51,121 nucleotides of DNA from Porphyromonadaceae bacterium UBA3318 (lineage in GTDB: Bacteria; Bacteroidota; Bacteroidia; Bacteroidales; Muribaculaceae), in the NCBI GenBank assembly GCA_002361235.1, contig DESI01000023.1:1-51121 (forward strand), read 5' to 3'. Positions within the stretch are counted from its first letter, which is position 1; each line of letters begins with the position of its first letter. Of this stretch, positions 8,630 through 17,023 are shown piece after piece. The translations under genes were made by a program, and so were the position numbers. The notes below the pieces were generated by a model, which was given only the letters and a program-made list of their open reading frames with translations, was not told the origin of the DNA and searched no databases.

Positions 8630-9433
8630 TTATTTCTCTGCGATTTTCGCGCTTATGATGCGTATGTCCTCCACCGGGCGGTCGCGACGGTCGGTCTCCG
8701 CTTTCTGAATCTTCTCGACGGTGTCCATGCCCGACACCACCTCGCCGAACACGGTGTACTGTCCGTCCAGATGCGGTGTGCCGCCGATTGTGGTGTAGTC
8801 CGCCATTACATTTTCCGGCATCGGCATCCCGGGACGACGCTGCTGCATCATGCCGAGCTGCTCGGGTGTGAATTTCTGGCCGGTCACTATATAGAACTGG
8901 CTGCCGCTGCTGCGCCGTTCGGGATTGACATAATCGCCGGTGCGCGCGGCGGCCAACGCGCCGTACTTGTGATAATGCTCGGGATACTTAATCTCGGCGG
9001 GTATCGTATAGTTGGGGTCTCCCGCGCCCAACGCCTCGCCGGCTGCGGCATTCTTGGAATTCGGATCGCCGGTCTGAACCATGAATCCGTCTATGACGCG
9101 GTGAAACAGCACCCCGTCGTAAAATCCTTCCTTCACCAGCTTTGTGAAATTATCGCGGTGTGCGGGTGTATCGTCATACAGTTTGATCCGTATCGAACCC
9201 ATCGTGGTCTGGAAGTCGACCATTACATTCTGTTCCATTGTCGGTTTCTCTGACTTTTGTTTTTGCTGATTACTATTCGCCGATTGCGCGGTACGCGTGG
9301 TTTTCTTCGCCGTTCCTGTTCTTACGGCCGTTTTGGCAGTTCTCGCCTTTGTGACCGTCCGCTTCACGGCTGCGTCGCCGTTGGCTATAACTCCTGCCGC
9401 CAGCAGCAACGCCAGCAGTATGTTACATCGCAT
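8630..9433 (-). CDS. Exported cyclophilin-type peptidyl-prolyl cis-trans isomerase
   Basis: 267 residues. A signal peptide (about 1-22) is followed by a basic Lys/Arg/Thr/Ala linker (about 23-65) and a cyclophilin domain (about 70-265). Core motifs are FHRVIDGFMVQTGDP, GALAAARTGDYVNPERRSSGSQFYIV-type substrate-pocket segments (Arg, Gln and Phe of the active site all present) and YTVFGEVVSGMD. An insertion of about 20 residues rich in Met, Pro and Arg separates the QFYIV strand from GGTPHLDGQY. The enzyme probably assists folding of exported proteins in the periplasm. The ATG at 9433 lies inside the end of the preceding small gene (11-bp overlap), implying coupling. Confidence 0.93.
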   Translation of the reverse strand: MRCNILLALLLAAGVIANGDAAVKRTVTKARTAKTAVRTGTAKKTTRTAQSANSNQQKQKSEKPTMEQNVMVDFQTTMGSIRIKLYDDTPAHRDNFTKLVKEGFYDGVLFHRVIDGFMVQTGDPNSKNAAAGEALGAGDPNYTIPAEIKYPEHYHKYGALAAARTGDYVNPERRSSGSQFYIVTGQKFTPEQLGMMQQRRPGMPMPENVMADYTTIGGTPHLDGQYTVFGEVVSGMDTVEKIQKAETDRRDRPVEDIRIISAKIAEK

Positions 9434-9785
9434 CTTCCTCGGGGTGTATGCGCCGGTATATCCGGCGGAAATTATTATCTGTCTCTTTCAGTTCCGCCAC
9501 ACGCTCCTCGTAATCGCGCCCCCACAGGGCTTCGAGCAACGAGCCTATGTAACGGCGTTCGCGATCCTTCTCGATAGCGCCCTCCACCAAGGGACTCAGC
9601 CACCCTTCGAATCGCTCACGGTCTATGGCCGCAAGATAACGGGCCGTGCTCGCCAGAAATTGTCCGGTCTGGTCCGCCGTCCTCAACTGATCCACTATCT
9701 CTTTCGGATCGCTCCCCAGTTCGTCCACATGGTCAACTATATATTCATATAGCTCCATACCTTTGCTTTCGTTCTGTTCGCTCAT
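9423..9785 (-). CDS. Small acidic protein of unknown function
   Basis: 120 residues, soluble and acidic, with no signal peptide or membrane segment. I do not recognise the family. It reads as a compact helical protein with paired charged helices (YEYIVDHVDELG; FRRIYRRIHPEEDAM at the end). ATG 9785 is chosen; an in-frame TTG at 9812 would add nine residues (MIKKRQQYD) and is less likely. The 3' end overlaps the cyclophilin gene by 11 bp, so the two are almost certainly translated from one mRNA. Codon use matches its neighbours, which supports a real gene. Confidence 0.75.
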   Translation of the reverse strand: MSEQNESKGMELYEYIVDHVDELGSDPKEIVDQLRTADQTGQFLASTARYLAAIDRERFEGWLSPLVEGAIEKDRERRYIGSLLEALWGRDYEERVAELKETDNNFRRIYRRIHPEEDAM

Positions 9786-9847
9786 ATCGTATTGTTGTCT
9801 TTTCTTAATCAATTGTCAAAATCCGTTTCAAAAACAGACGTTTGAAA

Positions 9848-9878
9848 TTGCAAAAATACCTAATTATTTATAATTTTG
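9848..9878 (+). promoter_or_regulatory. Promoter for the cytidylate-kinase-like gene
   Basis: TTG (9848-9850), a 20-bp AT-rich spacer, then TAATTTTG (9871-9878). The -7 box is an exact consensus match. The position means that translation cannot start at the upstream in-frame TTG (9842) and supports ATG 9962, with a leader of about 75 nt. Confidence 0.65.
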
Positions 9879-9961
9879 AGCCAATTTCGGAAATAATTTT
9901 ATCCCCGCTTCACTTATCAAGCCCGGATTACACACATCATAGCATTAATTATCAGAGCATT

Positions 9962-10621
9962 ATGCCTCAGCAAAAAGCAGTTGTAAAAGATGCGGAGAAA
10001 ACTCCGTTCATTATAGCCATAGGTCGCCAGTTCGGCTGCGGAGGGCGCGAGATAGGCAAAATTATAGCCGAGCGGCTTGGGGCGGACTATTACGACAAGA
10101 CTCTGCTGAGCAAGGCTGCCGAAGCATTGGGATTCGACAAGCGGCTGTTTGACGGTGCCGACGAGAAACGCCCCTCCTGGATACGCAGCATGCTGCAGCT
10201 GAATTACGGCGTGGAGAACGCCATGGCCGAGTTCTCGGACATCGACAACGAAGGTCTGTACCGCATCCAGTCGCGCGTCATCAACCAGCTGGCCGACAAG
10301 GGGCCTTGCGTCATAGTGGGCCGCACCGCCGACTATATCCTGCGCGACCGTCCGGGTCTGATCAGCATATTCCTCCATGCTCCGGCGGAATACCGCATCC
10401 GCAAGATCATGGAACGCCGGGACACCGACACCGAATCGGCGGCCCGCTCGCTGGCCCGAAAGATGGACAACGCCCGCGAATCGTACTACAGCTACTACAC
10501 CAACCACAAGTGGGGTCACGCCGAGACATACCATATCTGTCTCGACACCTCGCGATTCTCAGCTGAAGAAATAGCCGACATCTGCCGCGCCCGCATCAAG
10601 GCTTTGGCGCAGAATCGCTGA
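9962..10621 (+). CDS. Cytidylate kinase-like family protein
   Basis: 219-residue cytosolic P-loop protein. The nucleotide-binding loop is a variant, GRQFGCGGREIG (21-32). It is followed by the ADYYDKTLL strand-helix, a long helical insert, CVIVGRTADYILRD and the R-rich lid region IMERRDTDTESAARSLARKMD. These fit the cytidylate-kinase-like family of Bacteroidetes and Firmicutes, which is distinct from canonical Cmk; substrate unproven. The start is ATG 9962, because the promoter lies inside the longer reading frame. The last 26 bp overlap the convergent BrkB gene, with no space for a terminator between them. Confidence 0.85.
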   Translation: MPQQKAVVKDAEKTPFIIAIGRQFGCGGREIGKIIAERLGADYYDKTLLSKAAEALGFDKRLFDGADEKRPSWIRSMLQLNYGVENAMAEFSDIDNEGLYRIQSRVINQLADKGPCVIVGRTADYILRDRPGLISIFLHAPAEYRIRKIMERRDTDTESAARSLARKMDNARESYYSYYTNHKWGHAETYHICLDTSRFSAEEIADICRARIKALAQNR

Positions 10622-11999
10622 CCGGAGGCACACCCGTCACCATGGCGTGCACCTGCTCGGGCAGCGGCACCGGCACGTCTATGAGTTTAATTCGCGAAAA
10701 GGCATCATAGCTTTTATGCTGCGGACCCGACAGCATCTCGAACACAGGCTCGTATATCCTGCGGAAATCGGGCGAGACCTCACTGTCGCCGGCATTGGTG
10801 AATGTCTGGAGCACATCGCCCACAGTCATGTCATGCACGTCGCGGCTCGGGCCTATGCCCAGCTCGTCATCCTTGATCGCCACGGGATATATCAGCCCTC
10901 CATTCTTCAGCCGTTCAATTATACGTCCCAACACGCGCACAGGCAGGTTATATTCCGCGGCGAACTGAGTGCGGGTCAGCGGGGTCTCTCCTTTTTCGAA
11001 ACGGCGCGCCACCACAGCCATCACTATCACCGCGACCACGGCCCGCGACTGGTACGACAGGGTATCCTCGCCGCCCAGGAAGTTGAACGTAAACACATTC
11101 TGCAACGAATACGTCAGCACGCATCCGCTCAGCAGTATCAGCCATGAGATCTGCAGCCACACCAGCAGCAGCGGCAGGAAGGCGAACGACCCGTAGATGG
11201 CGTTATAACGCGACACATATATCTGCCCGTTGATGAAAAGCCATTGCACCACGTAGAATCCGATGGCGGCCATCAGCCCCGAAATGGCGGCGAACTTGAA
11301 GTTGACTTTCGTATTGGGAATCAGCCAGTACGAGATGGTGAACGCCAGCCACGACAACGCCAGGGGCGCCAGTTCGAGCATCAGGTTCACCACCGGCGTC
11401 AGAAACGAGAAATAGACCATTCCCTGCACGGTGTCCGACATGAATATCGACACTCCCGACGAACATATCATCAGTATCGGCACCATAAGGCAGATGGTGA
11501 TATAATCGGTAAACTTGCGGAACAGGGTGCGCTCGCTCCGCACGTCCCAGATGGAATTGAACGCGTCGTCGATGCCCGACAGCAGCATGATCACCGTCCA
11601 CAGCAGCACTATGATGCCCACGCCCACAAACAGCCCCTGCGTGGTGCTTGACAGATACGAGTCGACGAATCTCATAAATGTAGTTATGGCCTTGTGCTGG
11701 GCCGGAAACAGCATGTACAGCTCGTTCTGCACCGAATCCTGCAGCCCGAATCCCCGGCCGATGGCCACCATCAGCGCGAACGCCGGCACTATCGACAGCA
11801 CCGTGTTGTAGGTCAGCGCCATCGACTTGATCTGCAGGTCGCGGTCGAAAAAGGATTTGACCGACAGGTTCACGGTCTTGACGAACCTGACGCCCGCAGT
11901 GTTGCGGCCGTCGCTCCATACGCCGGTGGAACAATACACCCACCATCGCATTACCCTGTCAATCAGTCGTGTGATGATATTATCCTTTTTATTCTTCAT
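10596..11999 (-). CDS. YihY/BrkB family inner-membrane protein with C-terminal soluble domain
   Basis: 467 residues. About six transmembrane helices lie between residues 55 and 310 (for example SIVPAFALMVAIG, GLFVGVGIIVLLWTVIMLL, FAISGLMAAIGFYVVQWLF-type segments and FLPLLLVWLQISWLILLSG). The family signature of a cytosolic N-terminal helix followed by DRDLQIKSMALTYNTVLSIVPA is clear. The C-terminal 140 residues are soluble, with a helix-turn-helix-like stretch (LTRTQFAAEYNLPVRVLGRIIERL). YihY/BrkB proteins were once called RNase BN in error; a transport or envelope role is usually assumed. ATG 11999 is chosen over an upstream TTG. It overlaps the end of the convergent cytidylate-kinase-like gene by 26 bp. 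Confidence 0.9.
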   Translation of the reverse strand: MKNKKDNIITRLIDRVMRWWVYCSTGVWSDGRNTAGVRFVKTVNLSVKSFFDRDLQIKSMALTYNTVLSIVPAFALMVAIGRGFGLQDSVQNELYMLFPAQHKAITTFMRFVDSYLSSTTQGLFVGVGIIVLLWTVIMLLSGIDDAFNSIWDVRSERTLFRKFTDYITICLMVPILMICSSGVSIFMSDTVQGMVYFSFLTPVVNLMLELAPLALSWLAFTISYWLIPNTKVNFKFAAISGLMAAIGFYVVQWLFINGQIYVSRYNAIYGSFAFLPLLLVWLQISWLILLSGCVLTYSLQNVFTFNFLGGEDTLSYQSRAVVAVIVMAVVARRFEKGETPLTRTQFAAEYNLPVRVLGRIIERLKNGGLIYPVAIKDDELGIGPSRDVHDMTVGDVLQTFTNAGDSEVSPDFRRIYEPVFEMLSGPQHKSYDAFSRIKLIDVPVPLPEQVHAMVTGVPPVSDSAPKP

Positions 12000-12056
12000 A
12001 TATCCGTCTATTAGGCACAAGCCGGTTCGCCCACGTTCTGTCTTAATAACAAAAAA

Positions 12057-12088
12057 AATGAGTCTTTAGCCTGAACCAAAGACTCATT
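12057..12088 (-). terminator. Rho-independent terminator of rnpB
   Basis: On the minus strand AATGAGTCTTT and AAAGACTCATT form a perfect 11-bp stem (12078-12088 and 12057-12067) with a 10-nt loop. It runs directly into a run of U (the eight A at 12051-12058 on the plus strand). It lies just past the 3' end of the RNase P RNA. Confidence 0.9.
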
Positions 12089-12092
12089 ATGA

Positions 12093-12467
12093 TGCACAGA
12101 GGCGCTGTAAGCCGGGTTATGTACGGAACAATTTCCTTTCCGCGTCTGTCATTTATCTTTGTCGGCAGTTGCCTGCCGGCTATAGCAGCCTACCCCCCGG
12201 CAATGGACGGACCATCCTTGACTGCCGGTGTATTTGGCCTTGCAACCCGCAGGATGTGCGGCGCCGCATGTCGCCATGCGGCCCGGTGGTCTCTTACACT
12301 CGCCTTTTCACCCTTACCCGGCAACCTAAGCCGCCGGGCGGTCGTTCTCTGTCACTTATCCCTGACATCGCTGCCAGCTTTCCGTTAGAAAATGCGGTGT
12401 CCTGTGTTGCCCGGACTTTCCTCTACGGCCCCATAGGCCGGAGCGACAGACCACGCCTCTGTGTGGT
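12093..12467 (-). ncRNA. rnpB: RNase P RNA, catalytic RNA component (class A)
   Basis: About 375 nt read on the minus strand. Conserved regions are visible in order: GAGGAAAGTCCGGGC near the 5' end (12409-12423), AGGGTGAAAAGG followed by GTAAGAGACCACC, GGGGTAGGCTG, and the 3' segment AACCCGGCTTACAG. The P1 helix closes the molecule: CACAGAGGCG (near the 5' end) pairs with CGCCTCTGTG (near the 3' end; plus-strand 12454-12463 and 12095-12104). It matures the 5' ends of tRNAs together with RnpA. It has its own promoter (12485-12516) and terminator (12057-12088). The exact ends are estimated to within a few nucleotides. Confidence 0.96.
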
Positions 12468-12484
12468 TCCTCTGTTTTTCTGTA

Positions 12485-12516
12485 CAAAATTATCATTTTT
12501 TCCGCATTTTCACAAC
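12485..12516 (-). promoter_or_regulatory. rnpB promoter
   Basis: Minus strand GTTG (12513-12516), a 20-bp spacer, then TAATTTTG (12485-12492). The -7 box is an exact match. The predicted start, near 12478, is about 10 nt before the RNase P RNA. It is back to back with the GH2 promoter, only 3 bp apart. Confidence 0.75.
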
Positions 12517-12519
12517 TTC

Positions 12520-12551
12520 TTTGGCGATATTCCCTTTTTTAACTACCTTTA
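12520..12551 (+). promoter_or_regulatory. Promoter for the GH2 glycosidase
   Basis: TTTG (12520-12523), a 20-bp spacer, then TACCTTTA (12544-12551), one mismatch from the consensus. The predicted leader is only about 11 nt before ATG 12569. Confidence 0.6.
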
Positions 12552-12568
12552 TCGAAATTATTCTGACT

Positions 12569-14962
12569 ATGAAAAATATTCTCGTCCCCCTCGCGATAAT
12601 CGGTGCCGGCGTACTGACTTATTCGGCATCTGTGTCGTCGCGCACGCGCATCAATATCGACCCGGACTGGGCTTTCGCTTTCGGACATACCGACCCCGCC
12701 AAGGATTTCGGCAGGGGCACCGAATATTTCAACTATCTCACCAAGGCCAATTCCGTCCACAATGCCGGTCCCTATTCTCCTAAATTCAATGATTCGCTAT
12801 GGCATCGCGTCAATCTGCCGTTCGATTTCGTGGTAGACCTCCCCTACGATTCGTTAGCTTCCCACAGCCACGGCTACAAGACCGTGGGCTATAAATACCC
12901 CGAGACATCCGTAGGATGGTACCGTAGGACATTCACGCTGCAGCCCGAGGACTCGGCCTCTCACTACGACCTGATGTTTGACGGCATATTCCGCGACTCG
13001 CAGGTGTGGGTCAACGGCTTCTATCTCGGTGGCGAGCCTTCGGGATATACTCGCCAACGTTACGACATCACCCCCTATCTGAATTACGGCCCCGATTCCG
13101 AGAATGTCATCGCCGTCCGTTCCGACGCCACGTTCGAGGAGGGTTGGTTCTATGAGGGCGGCGGCATCTACCGTCACGTATGGCTGGAGAAGTCACCGTT
13201 GGTGCGCCTCATGCCCGACAAGACACGTGTGCAGTACAGCTCCTCCGGCTCTGACCGCAGCGGTGACGGCACGGTGACGGTAAGCGGCGTAATCGAGAAT
13301 CTCTCCCATGCCGATGTCAGGGGGCTTAAGGTGAATGTCAACATCACTTCTCTGTCGGGCCGGGCCGTTCAGGGCGGGGCTTCTTCAGTGACTGTCCCTG
13401 CCGTCATAAAGCCACGCGGCGAGGCAAAGTGGCATATCAACCTCAAGCCTCAGGACCTGAAGCTGTGGAGTCCTGACAGTCCCGAGCGCTACGACGTGAC
13501 CGTGACACTGCAGGACAATGGCCGCGACATCGAATCCGAACGGATCCGCACAGGATTCCGCACCCTGACTTTCGACCCCGACAAGGGACTGTTCGTCAAT
13601 GGCCGGCCGTATAAGATACATGGAGTCGACCAGCATCAGGACCATCCGGGCGTAGGCGCCGGCATCCCGGACGCCGTCAATGTCTACCGTCTGAAGGAGC
13701 TTAAGAAATACGGCATCAACACCGTTCGCACCTCGCACAATCCCTTCACCCCCGAAGCCATCGCGGCTGCCGATTCACTCGGCATCATGTTGGTGGAGGA
13801 AAACCGCCTGCTGGGCATCAACGACTACCACACCGGTCAGCTTGAGAAGATGATAGACCGCGACTTCAATCACCCGTCGGTGATTCTGTGGAGCGTCGGC
13901 AACGAGGAATGGGGCGTGGAATGGGACAAGCGCGGCGACCGGATTATGAAGGATCTGCGCGACATCTCGCACAGCCTCGATTCCACGCGCCTTATGACTG
14001 TGGCCACCTCCAGCGGCCCGACAGTCGTTGTCAGCCCTGATGTGGCCGGCTACAACTACATCATGCAGAATCCCGTGGAGGAACACCGCCGCAACTATCC
14101 CGACCGCATCGCATTCGGGTCGGAGGAGACAACGGGCAGCGGCACACGCGGCGTTTATTTCGACGACCGGACCAACGGCCATATGGCGTCGCTGAACCGT
14201 ACCCCCGACACGGACGGCACGCTGAACCGCATTGCGCGTGGCTGGACTTTCTACCGCGACCGCCCCTGGCTGCTCGGCCTCTGCTACTGGACCGGCTTCG
14301 ACTATCGCGGCGAACCGAATCCCCTTGTATTCCCTGCCACGGGCAGCGAGTTCGGAATTCTGGACTATGCCGGATTCCCCAAGGACGAGGCATTCTATCT
14401 TCAGTCGCAGTGGACCGATCAGCCTGTGCTCCACATCCTGCCCCATTGGAATCTCGAAGGTCATGAAGGCGAGACCATCGACATCTGGGTATATTCCAAC
14501 ATGGACGAGGTGGAACTGAACGTGAACGGCAAGAACTTGGGCCGCAAGAAAGTGACGCCCGGCCAGCATGTATCGTTCCCGACTGTCTACAAACCGGGCA
14601 AGGTCTCGGCCAAAGGCTATAAGAACGGTAAGCTCGCCAAGACCTCGGTCACAGAGACTTCCGGCCCCGCCGAGAAGCTGGACATACAGACGGCTCACGA
14701 ACAGGACGGCATCCGCATCATCAACGTCACTCTGCGCGACAGGAAAGGGCGTTTCGCCCCCACAGCCTGCAATCCGCTGACTATTCATCTGTCGGAGGGT
14801 CAGACTCTATTGGGCAGCGGCAACGGCGACCCGGCATTCCGCATCAAGGAGCGTCCCGCTCCCGGCGAGCAGCCCGACGCGTTCACCCTCCCCGCCTTCA
14901 ACGGCCATGCCCAGTTCATCGTCAAGGGTTCAGGACCGATTAACATCACTCTGGACAAATAA
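12569..14962 (+). CDS. Secreted glycoside hydrolase family 2 (beta-galactosidase-like, DUF4982)
   Basis: 797 residues. A signal peptide (1-22) is followed by a sugar-binding jelly-roll (about 25-210, RDSQVWVNGFYLGG), an immunoglobulin-like domain (about 210-330), a TIM barrel (about 331-620), a DUF4982 domain (about 635-700) and a C-terminal GH2 immunoglobulin-like domain. The barrel has TSHNP (388-392), acid/base Glu 446 in GNEEW and the probable nucleophile Glu 519 in FGSEE. It should remove beta-linked sugars, probably galactose, from glycans in the periplasm; the exact specificity cannot be read from sequence. It starts at ATG 12569 (the frame is open further upstream, but that part overlaps both promoters). 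It is a lone glycosidase with no susCD genes nearby. It converges on the acyl-CoA synthetase gene, the two stop codons being 2 bp apart. Confidence 0.94.
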   Translation: MKNILVPLAIIGAGVLTYSASVSSRTRINIDPDWAFAFGHTDPAKDFGRGTEYFNYLTKANSVHNAGPYSPKFNDSLWHRVNLPFDFVVDLPYDSLASHSHGYKTVGYKYPETSVGWYRRTFTLQPEDSASHYDLMFDGIFRDSQVWVNGFYLGGEPSGYTRQRYDITPYLNYGPDSENVIAVRSDATFEEGWFYEGGGIYRHVWLEKSPLVRLMPDKTRVQYSSSGSDRSGDGTVTVSGVIENLSHADVRGLKVNVNITSLSGRAVQGGASSVTVPAVIKPRGEAKWHINLKPQDLKLWSPDSPERYDVTVTLQDNGRDIESERIRTGFRTLTFDPDKGLFVNGRPYKIHGVDQHQDHPGVGAGIPDAVNVYRLKELKKYGINTVRTSHNPFTPEAIAAADSLGIMLVEENRLLGINDYHTGQLEKMIDRDFNHPSVILWSVGNEEWGVEWDKRGDRIMKDLRDISHSLDSTRLMTVATSSGPTVVVSPDVAGYNYIMQNPVEEHRRNYPDRIAFGSEETTGSGTRGVYFDDRTNGHMASLNRTPDTDGTLNRIARGWTFYRDRPWLLGLCYWTGFDYRGEPNPLVFPATGSEFGILDYAGFPKDEAFYLQSQWTDQPVLHILPHWNLEGHEGETIDIWVYSNMDEVELNVNGKNLGRKKVTPGQHVSFPTVYKPGKVSAKGYKNGKLAKTSVTETSGPAEKLDIQTAHEQDGIRIINVTLRDRKGRFAPTACNPLTIHLSEGQTLLGSGNGDPAFRIKERPAPGEQPDAFTLPAFNGHAQFIVKGSGPINITLDK

Positions 14963-14964
14963 CA

Positions 14965-16617
14965 TCACGACACTTTCTTGCGGATGTCCACCCTGCGGAT
15001 CTTGCCGCTGATGGTCTTGGGAAGTTCGTCCACAAATTCTATGACACGAGGATACTTGTACGGCGCGGTCTGATGCTTCACATAGTTCTGTAGCTCCTTC
15101 ACCAGTTCGTCGCCGGCCTTTTCCTTATATGCCTCGCTCAGCACTATCGTGGCCTTGACCAACTGGCCTCGTATCGGGTCAGGCACTCCGGTGATGGCGC
15201 ATTCCACCACCGCCTCGTGGCTCATAAGGGCGTTCTCCACCTCGAACGGCCCGATGCGGTAGCCCGAAGATTTGATTACGTCGTCGGCCCGGCCCACGAA
15301 CCGGAAATAACCGTCCTCGTCGCGCGTGGCCATGTCGCCGGTGTAATATACGCCGTTGCGGTGCGCGGCCTTGGTCAGCTCCGGGTCGTACAGATATTCT
15401 CGGAACAATCCCAACGGCCGGTCAGGCTCGGTGTATATCACTATCTGCCCCTGTTCGCCGGGCTTGCAGCTCTCGCCGGCATCGTTCAGCAGGTCGATGT
15501 GATAGCCGGGACTCGGGATGCCCATTGAACCCGGTTTCGGTGTCATCCACGGGAAGGTGCCGATGGTCAGCGTCGTCTCGGTCTGCCCGAAGGCTTCATG
15601 AATGGACAGGCCCGTAAGCTCCTCCCATTTCTCAAACACGCTCGGATTCATGGCCTCGCCCGCAGTGGTGCAGTAACGCAGTGCGCTCAGGTCATAACTC
15701 CTGACATCCTCCAGTATCAGGAAGCGGTAGACGGTCGGGGGCGCGCAGAACGAGGTGATGTGGTATTTCTGGAACATATTAAGCAGTTCCTTCGGCTTGA
15801 ATTTGTCGAAATCATACACGAACACATTCGCGCCCGAGAACCATTGTCCGTACAGCTTTCCCCACACAGCTTTGCCCCATCCGGTATCGGCGAGGGTGAG
15901 ATGCAGCGAGTTCTCGTCGAGGTTGTGCCAGTATTTGCCGGTTATGATATGACCCAACGGATAGAGAAAATCGTGCGCCACCATCTTCGGCTCCCCCGTG
16001 GTGCCTGATGTGAAATAGAGCAATGACAGGTCTTCATTGCGGTTCTTCAATGCCGGGCGTCTGAATTCCGGAGCCTCTGCTATCCCCTTGTTGAAGTCCT
16101 CCCAACCTTCGGGCACGATAGGTCCGGTAGAGATTACCCTGCGCACCGTAGGGCACTTGGGCAGCGCTTTCTCGATGTTCCCGGTCACGACCTCGTCGCC
16201 CACGGCCACTATCGCCTTGATTTTCGCGGCATTGCAGCGATACACTATATCTTTGGGCATCAGCAGGTGTGTGGCCGGTATCGCTACGGCACCCAGTTTG
16301 TGCAGAGCAAGGATGGAGAACCAGAACTGGTACCGGCGCTTCAGTATCAGCATCACCATGTCGCCGCGACCTATTCCGAGGCTCTGGAAAAATGATGCCG
16401 TGCGGTCGGAGTATTCCTTCATCTCTCGGAATGAGAACTGCCGTTCCTCGCCGGCTTCGTTTGTCCACAGCAACGCCGGTTTGTCGGGCTGTTCCTCGGC
16501 CCAACGGTCCACCACATCGTATGCGAAATTGAAGTGTTCCGGCACTTTTATCTTGAAATTACGCTGAAAATCATCCAGCGAATCGAACTCCGTCTTTTCC
16601 AAATACCGCTCTAACAT
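14965..16617 (-). CDS. AMP-forming acyl-CoA synthetase (acetyl/medium-chain type)
   Basis: 550-residue ANL-superfamily ligase that activates a carboxylic acid with ATP and CoA. The phosphate-binding motif LLYFTSGTTGEPKMVAHD is complete, followed by the adenine-binding HEAFGQTE segment, YTGDMATRDEDGYFRFVGR, the hinge and GYRIGPFEVE, and the C-terminal KTISGKIRR with the catalytic (and acetylation-prone) Lys. Overall it resembles the ACSM-like acyl-CoA synthetases common in Bacteroidetes more than canonical Acs, which is about 650 residues, so acetate, propionate or a medium-chain acid may be the substrate. ATG 16617 is the start. A monocistronic transcript from the promoter at 16736-16767 is likely. 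Confidence 0.92.
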   Translation of the reverse strand: MLERYLEKTEFDSLDDFQRNFKIKVPEHFNFAYDVVDRWAEEQPDKPALLWTNEAGEERQFSFREMKEYSDRTASFFQSLGIGRGDMVMLILKRRYQFWFSILALHKLGAVAIPATHLLMPKDIVYRCNAAKIKAIVAVGDEVVTGNIEKALPKCPTVRRVISTGPIVPEGWEDFNKGIAEAPEFRRPALKNRNEDLSLLYFTSGTTGEPKMVAHDFLYPLGHIITGKYWHNLDENSLHLTLADTGWGKAVWGKLYGQWFSGANVFVYDFDKFKPKELLNMFQKYHITSFCAPPTVYRFLILEDVRSYDLSALRYCTTAGEAMNPSVFEKWEELTGLSIHEAFGQTETTLTIGTFPWMTPKPGSMGIPSPGYHIDLLNDAGESCKPGEQGQIVIYTEPDRPLGLFREYLYDPELTKAAHRNGVYYTGDMATRDEDGYFRFVGRADDVIKSSGYRIGPFEVENALMSHEAVVECAITGVPDPIRGQLVKATIVLSEAYKEKAGDELVKELQNYVKHQTAPYKYPRVIEFVDELPKTISGKIRRVDIRKKVS

Positions 16618-16735
16618 AATGCAAACAGTTTAGTGTAATTATCATCTTCATAATGCAGTCGCGTCTCAGATTCGTCACGCCTGATTTTTCATAGCTGCTC
16701 AACACTGTTTTCCAACAGCTTTTTAATTCTGAATG

Positions 16736-16767
16736 CAAATGTCAACAAATTGTTTTAATATTCCAAC
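16736..16767 (-). promoter_or_regulatory. Likely promoter of the acyl-CoA synthetase
   Basis: Minus strand GTTG (16764-16767), a 20-bp spacer, then GACATTTG (16736-16743), one mismatch from TAnnTTTG at the first T and one at the A-position neighbour. The predicted leader is about 110 nt. Confidence 0.45.
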
Positions 16768-16884
16768 AATCTGCTACCTAAATCATCATATATTGCACAC
16801 TTATCTACCCATAGTGCAACCCGAATTGCACATTGCCAATCCATCAGTGCATTCTTACGCCTTAATCACCCTCCCACATAAAAC

Positions 16885-16914
16885 AGGCAGGTGGAACCGT
16901 GGTTCCACCTGCCT
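16885..16914 (-). terminator. Terminator of the glycogen cluster
   Basis: AGGCAGGTGGAACC (16885-16898) and GGTTCCACCTGCCT (16901-16914) form a perfect 14-bp stem around a 2-base centre. On the minus strand it is followed by GTTTTATG. It lies 110 bp after the GH57 stop codon. Confidence 0.8.
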
Positions 16915-16964
16915 TGATCATTACTGAGATTGTATTTCCTAAATCGCCGTGACCCTACTTCATA

Positions 16965-16998
16965 TTGTGTGGGCTGGTTCGTTGTGTGGGTTGGTTCG
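16965..16998. repeat. 17-bp tandem duplication
   Basis: TTGTGTGGGCTGGTTCG (16965-16981) is repeated directly as TTGTGTGGGTTGGTTCG (16982-16998), with one base different. It lies in the 3' untranslated region of the GH57 gene. Confidence 0.85.
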
Positions 16999-17023
16999 GG
17001 CGCAGGCCTTTAGGTCGGCTTGC

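Larger units (their letters stand above)
16618..17023. other. Intergenic region between the acyl-CoA synthetase and the glycogen cluster
   Basis: This 406-bp spacer holds no convincing gene. It contains the leader and promoter of the synthetase (to 16767), an unassigned AT-rich stretch (about 16770-16880), the GH57 terminator (16885-16914) and a 17-bp tandem duplication (16965-16998). Confidence 0.7.

Noticed and set aside
12461..12568. Longer GH2 start reading through the promoter region
   Set aside because: The extra 36 residues overlap both divergent promoters and the 5' end of rnpB; the signal peptide begins cleanly at ATG 12569.
16733..16927. 64-residue plus-strand reading frame
   Set aside because: It runs through a promoter and a terminator, has no coding-like composition and no recognisable family.
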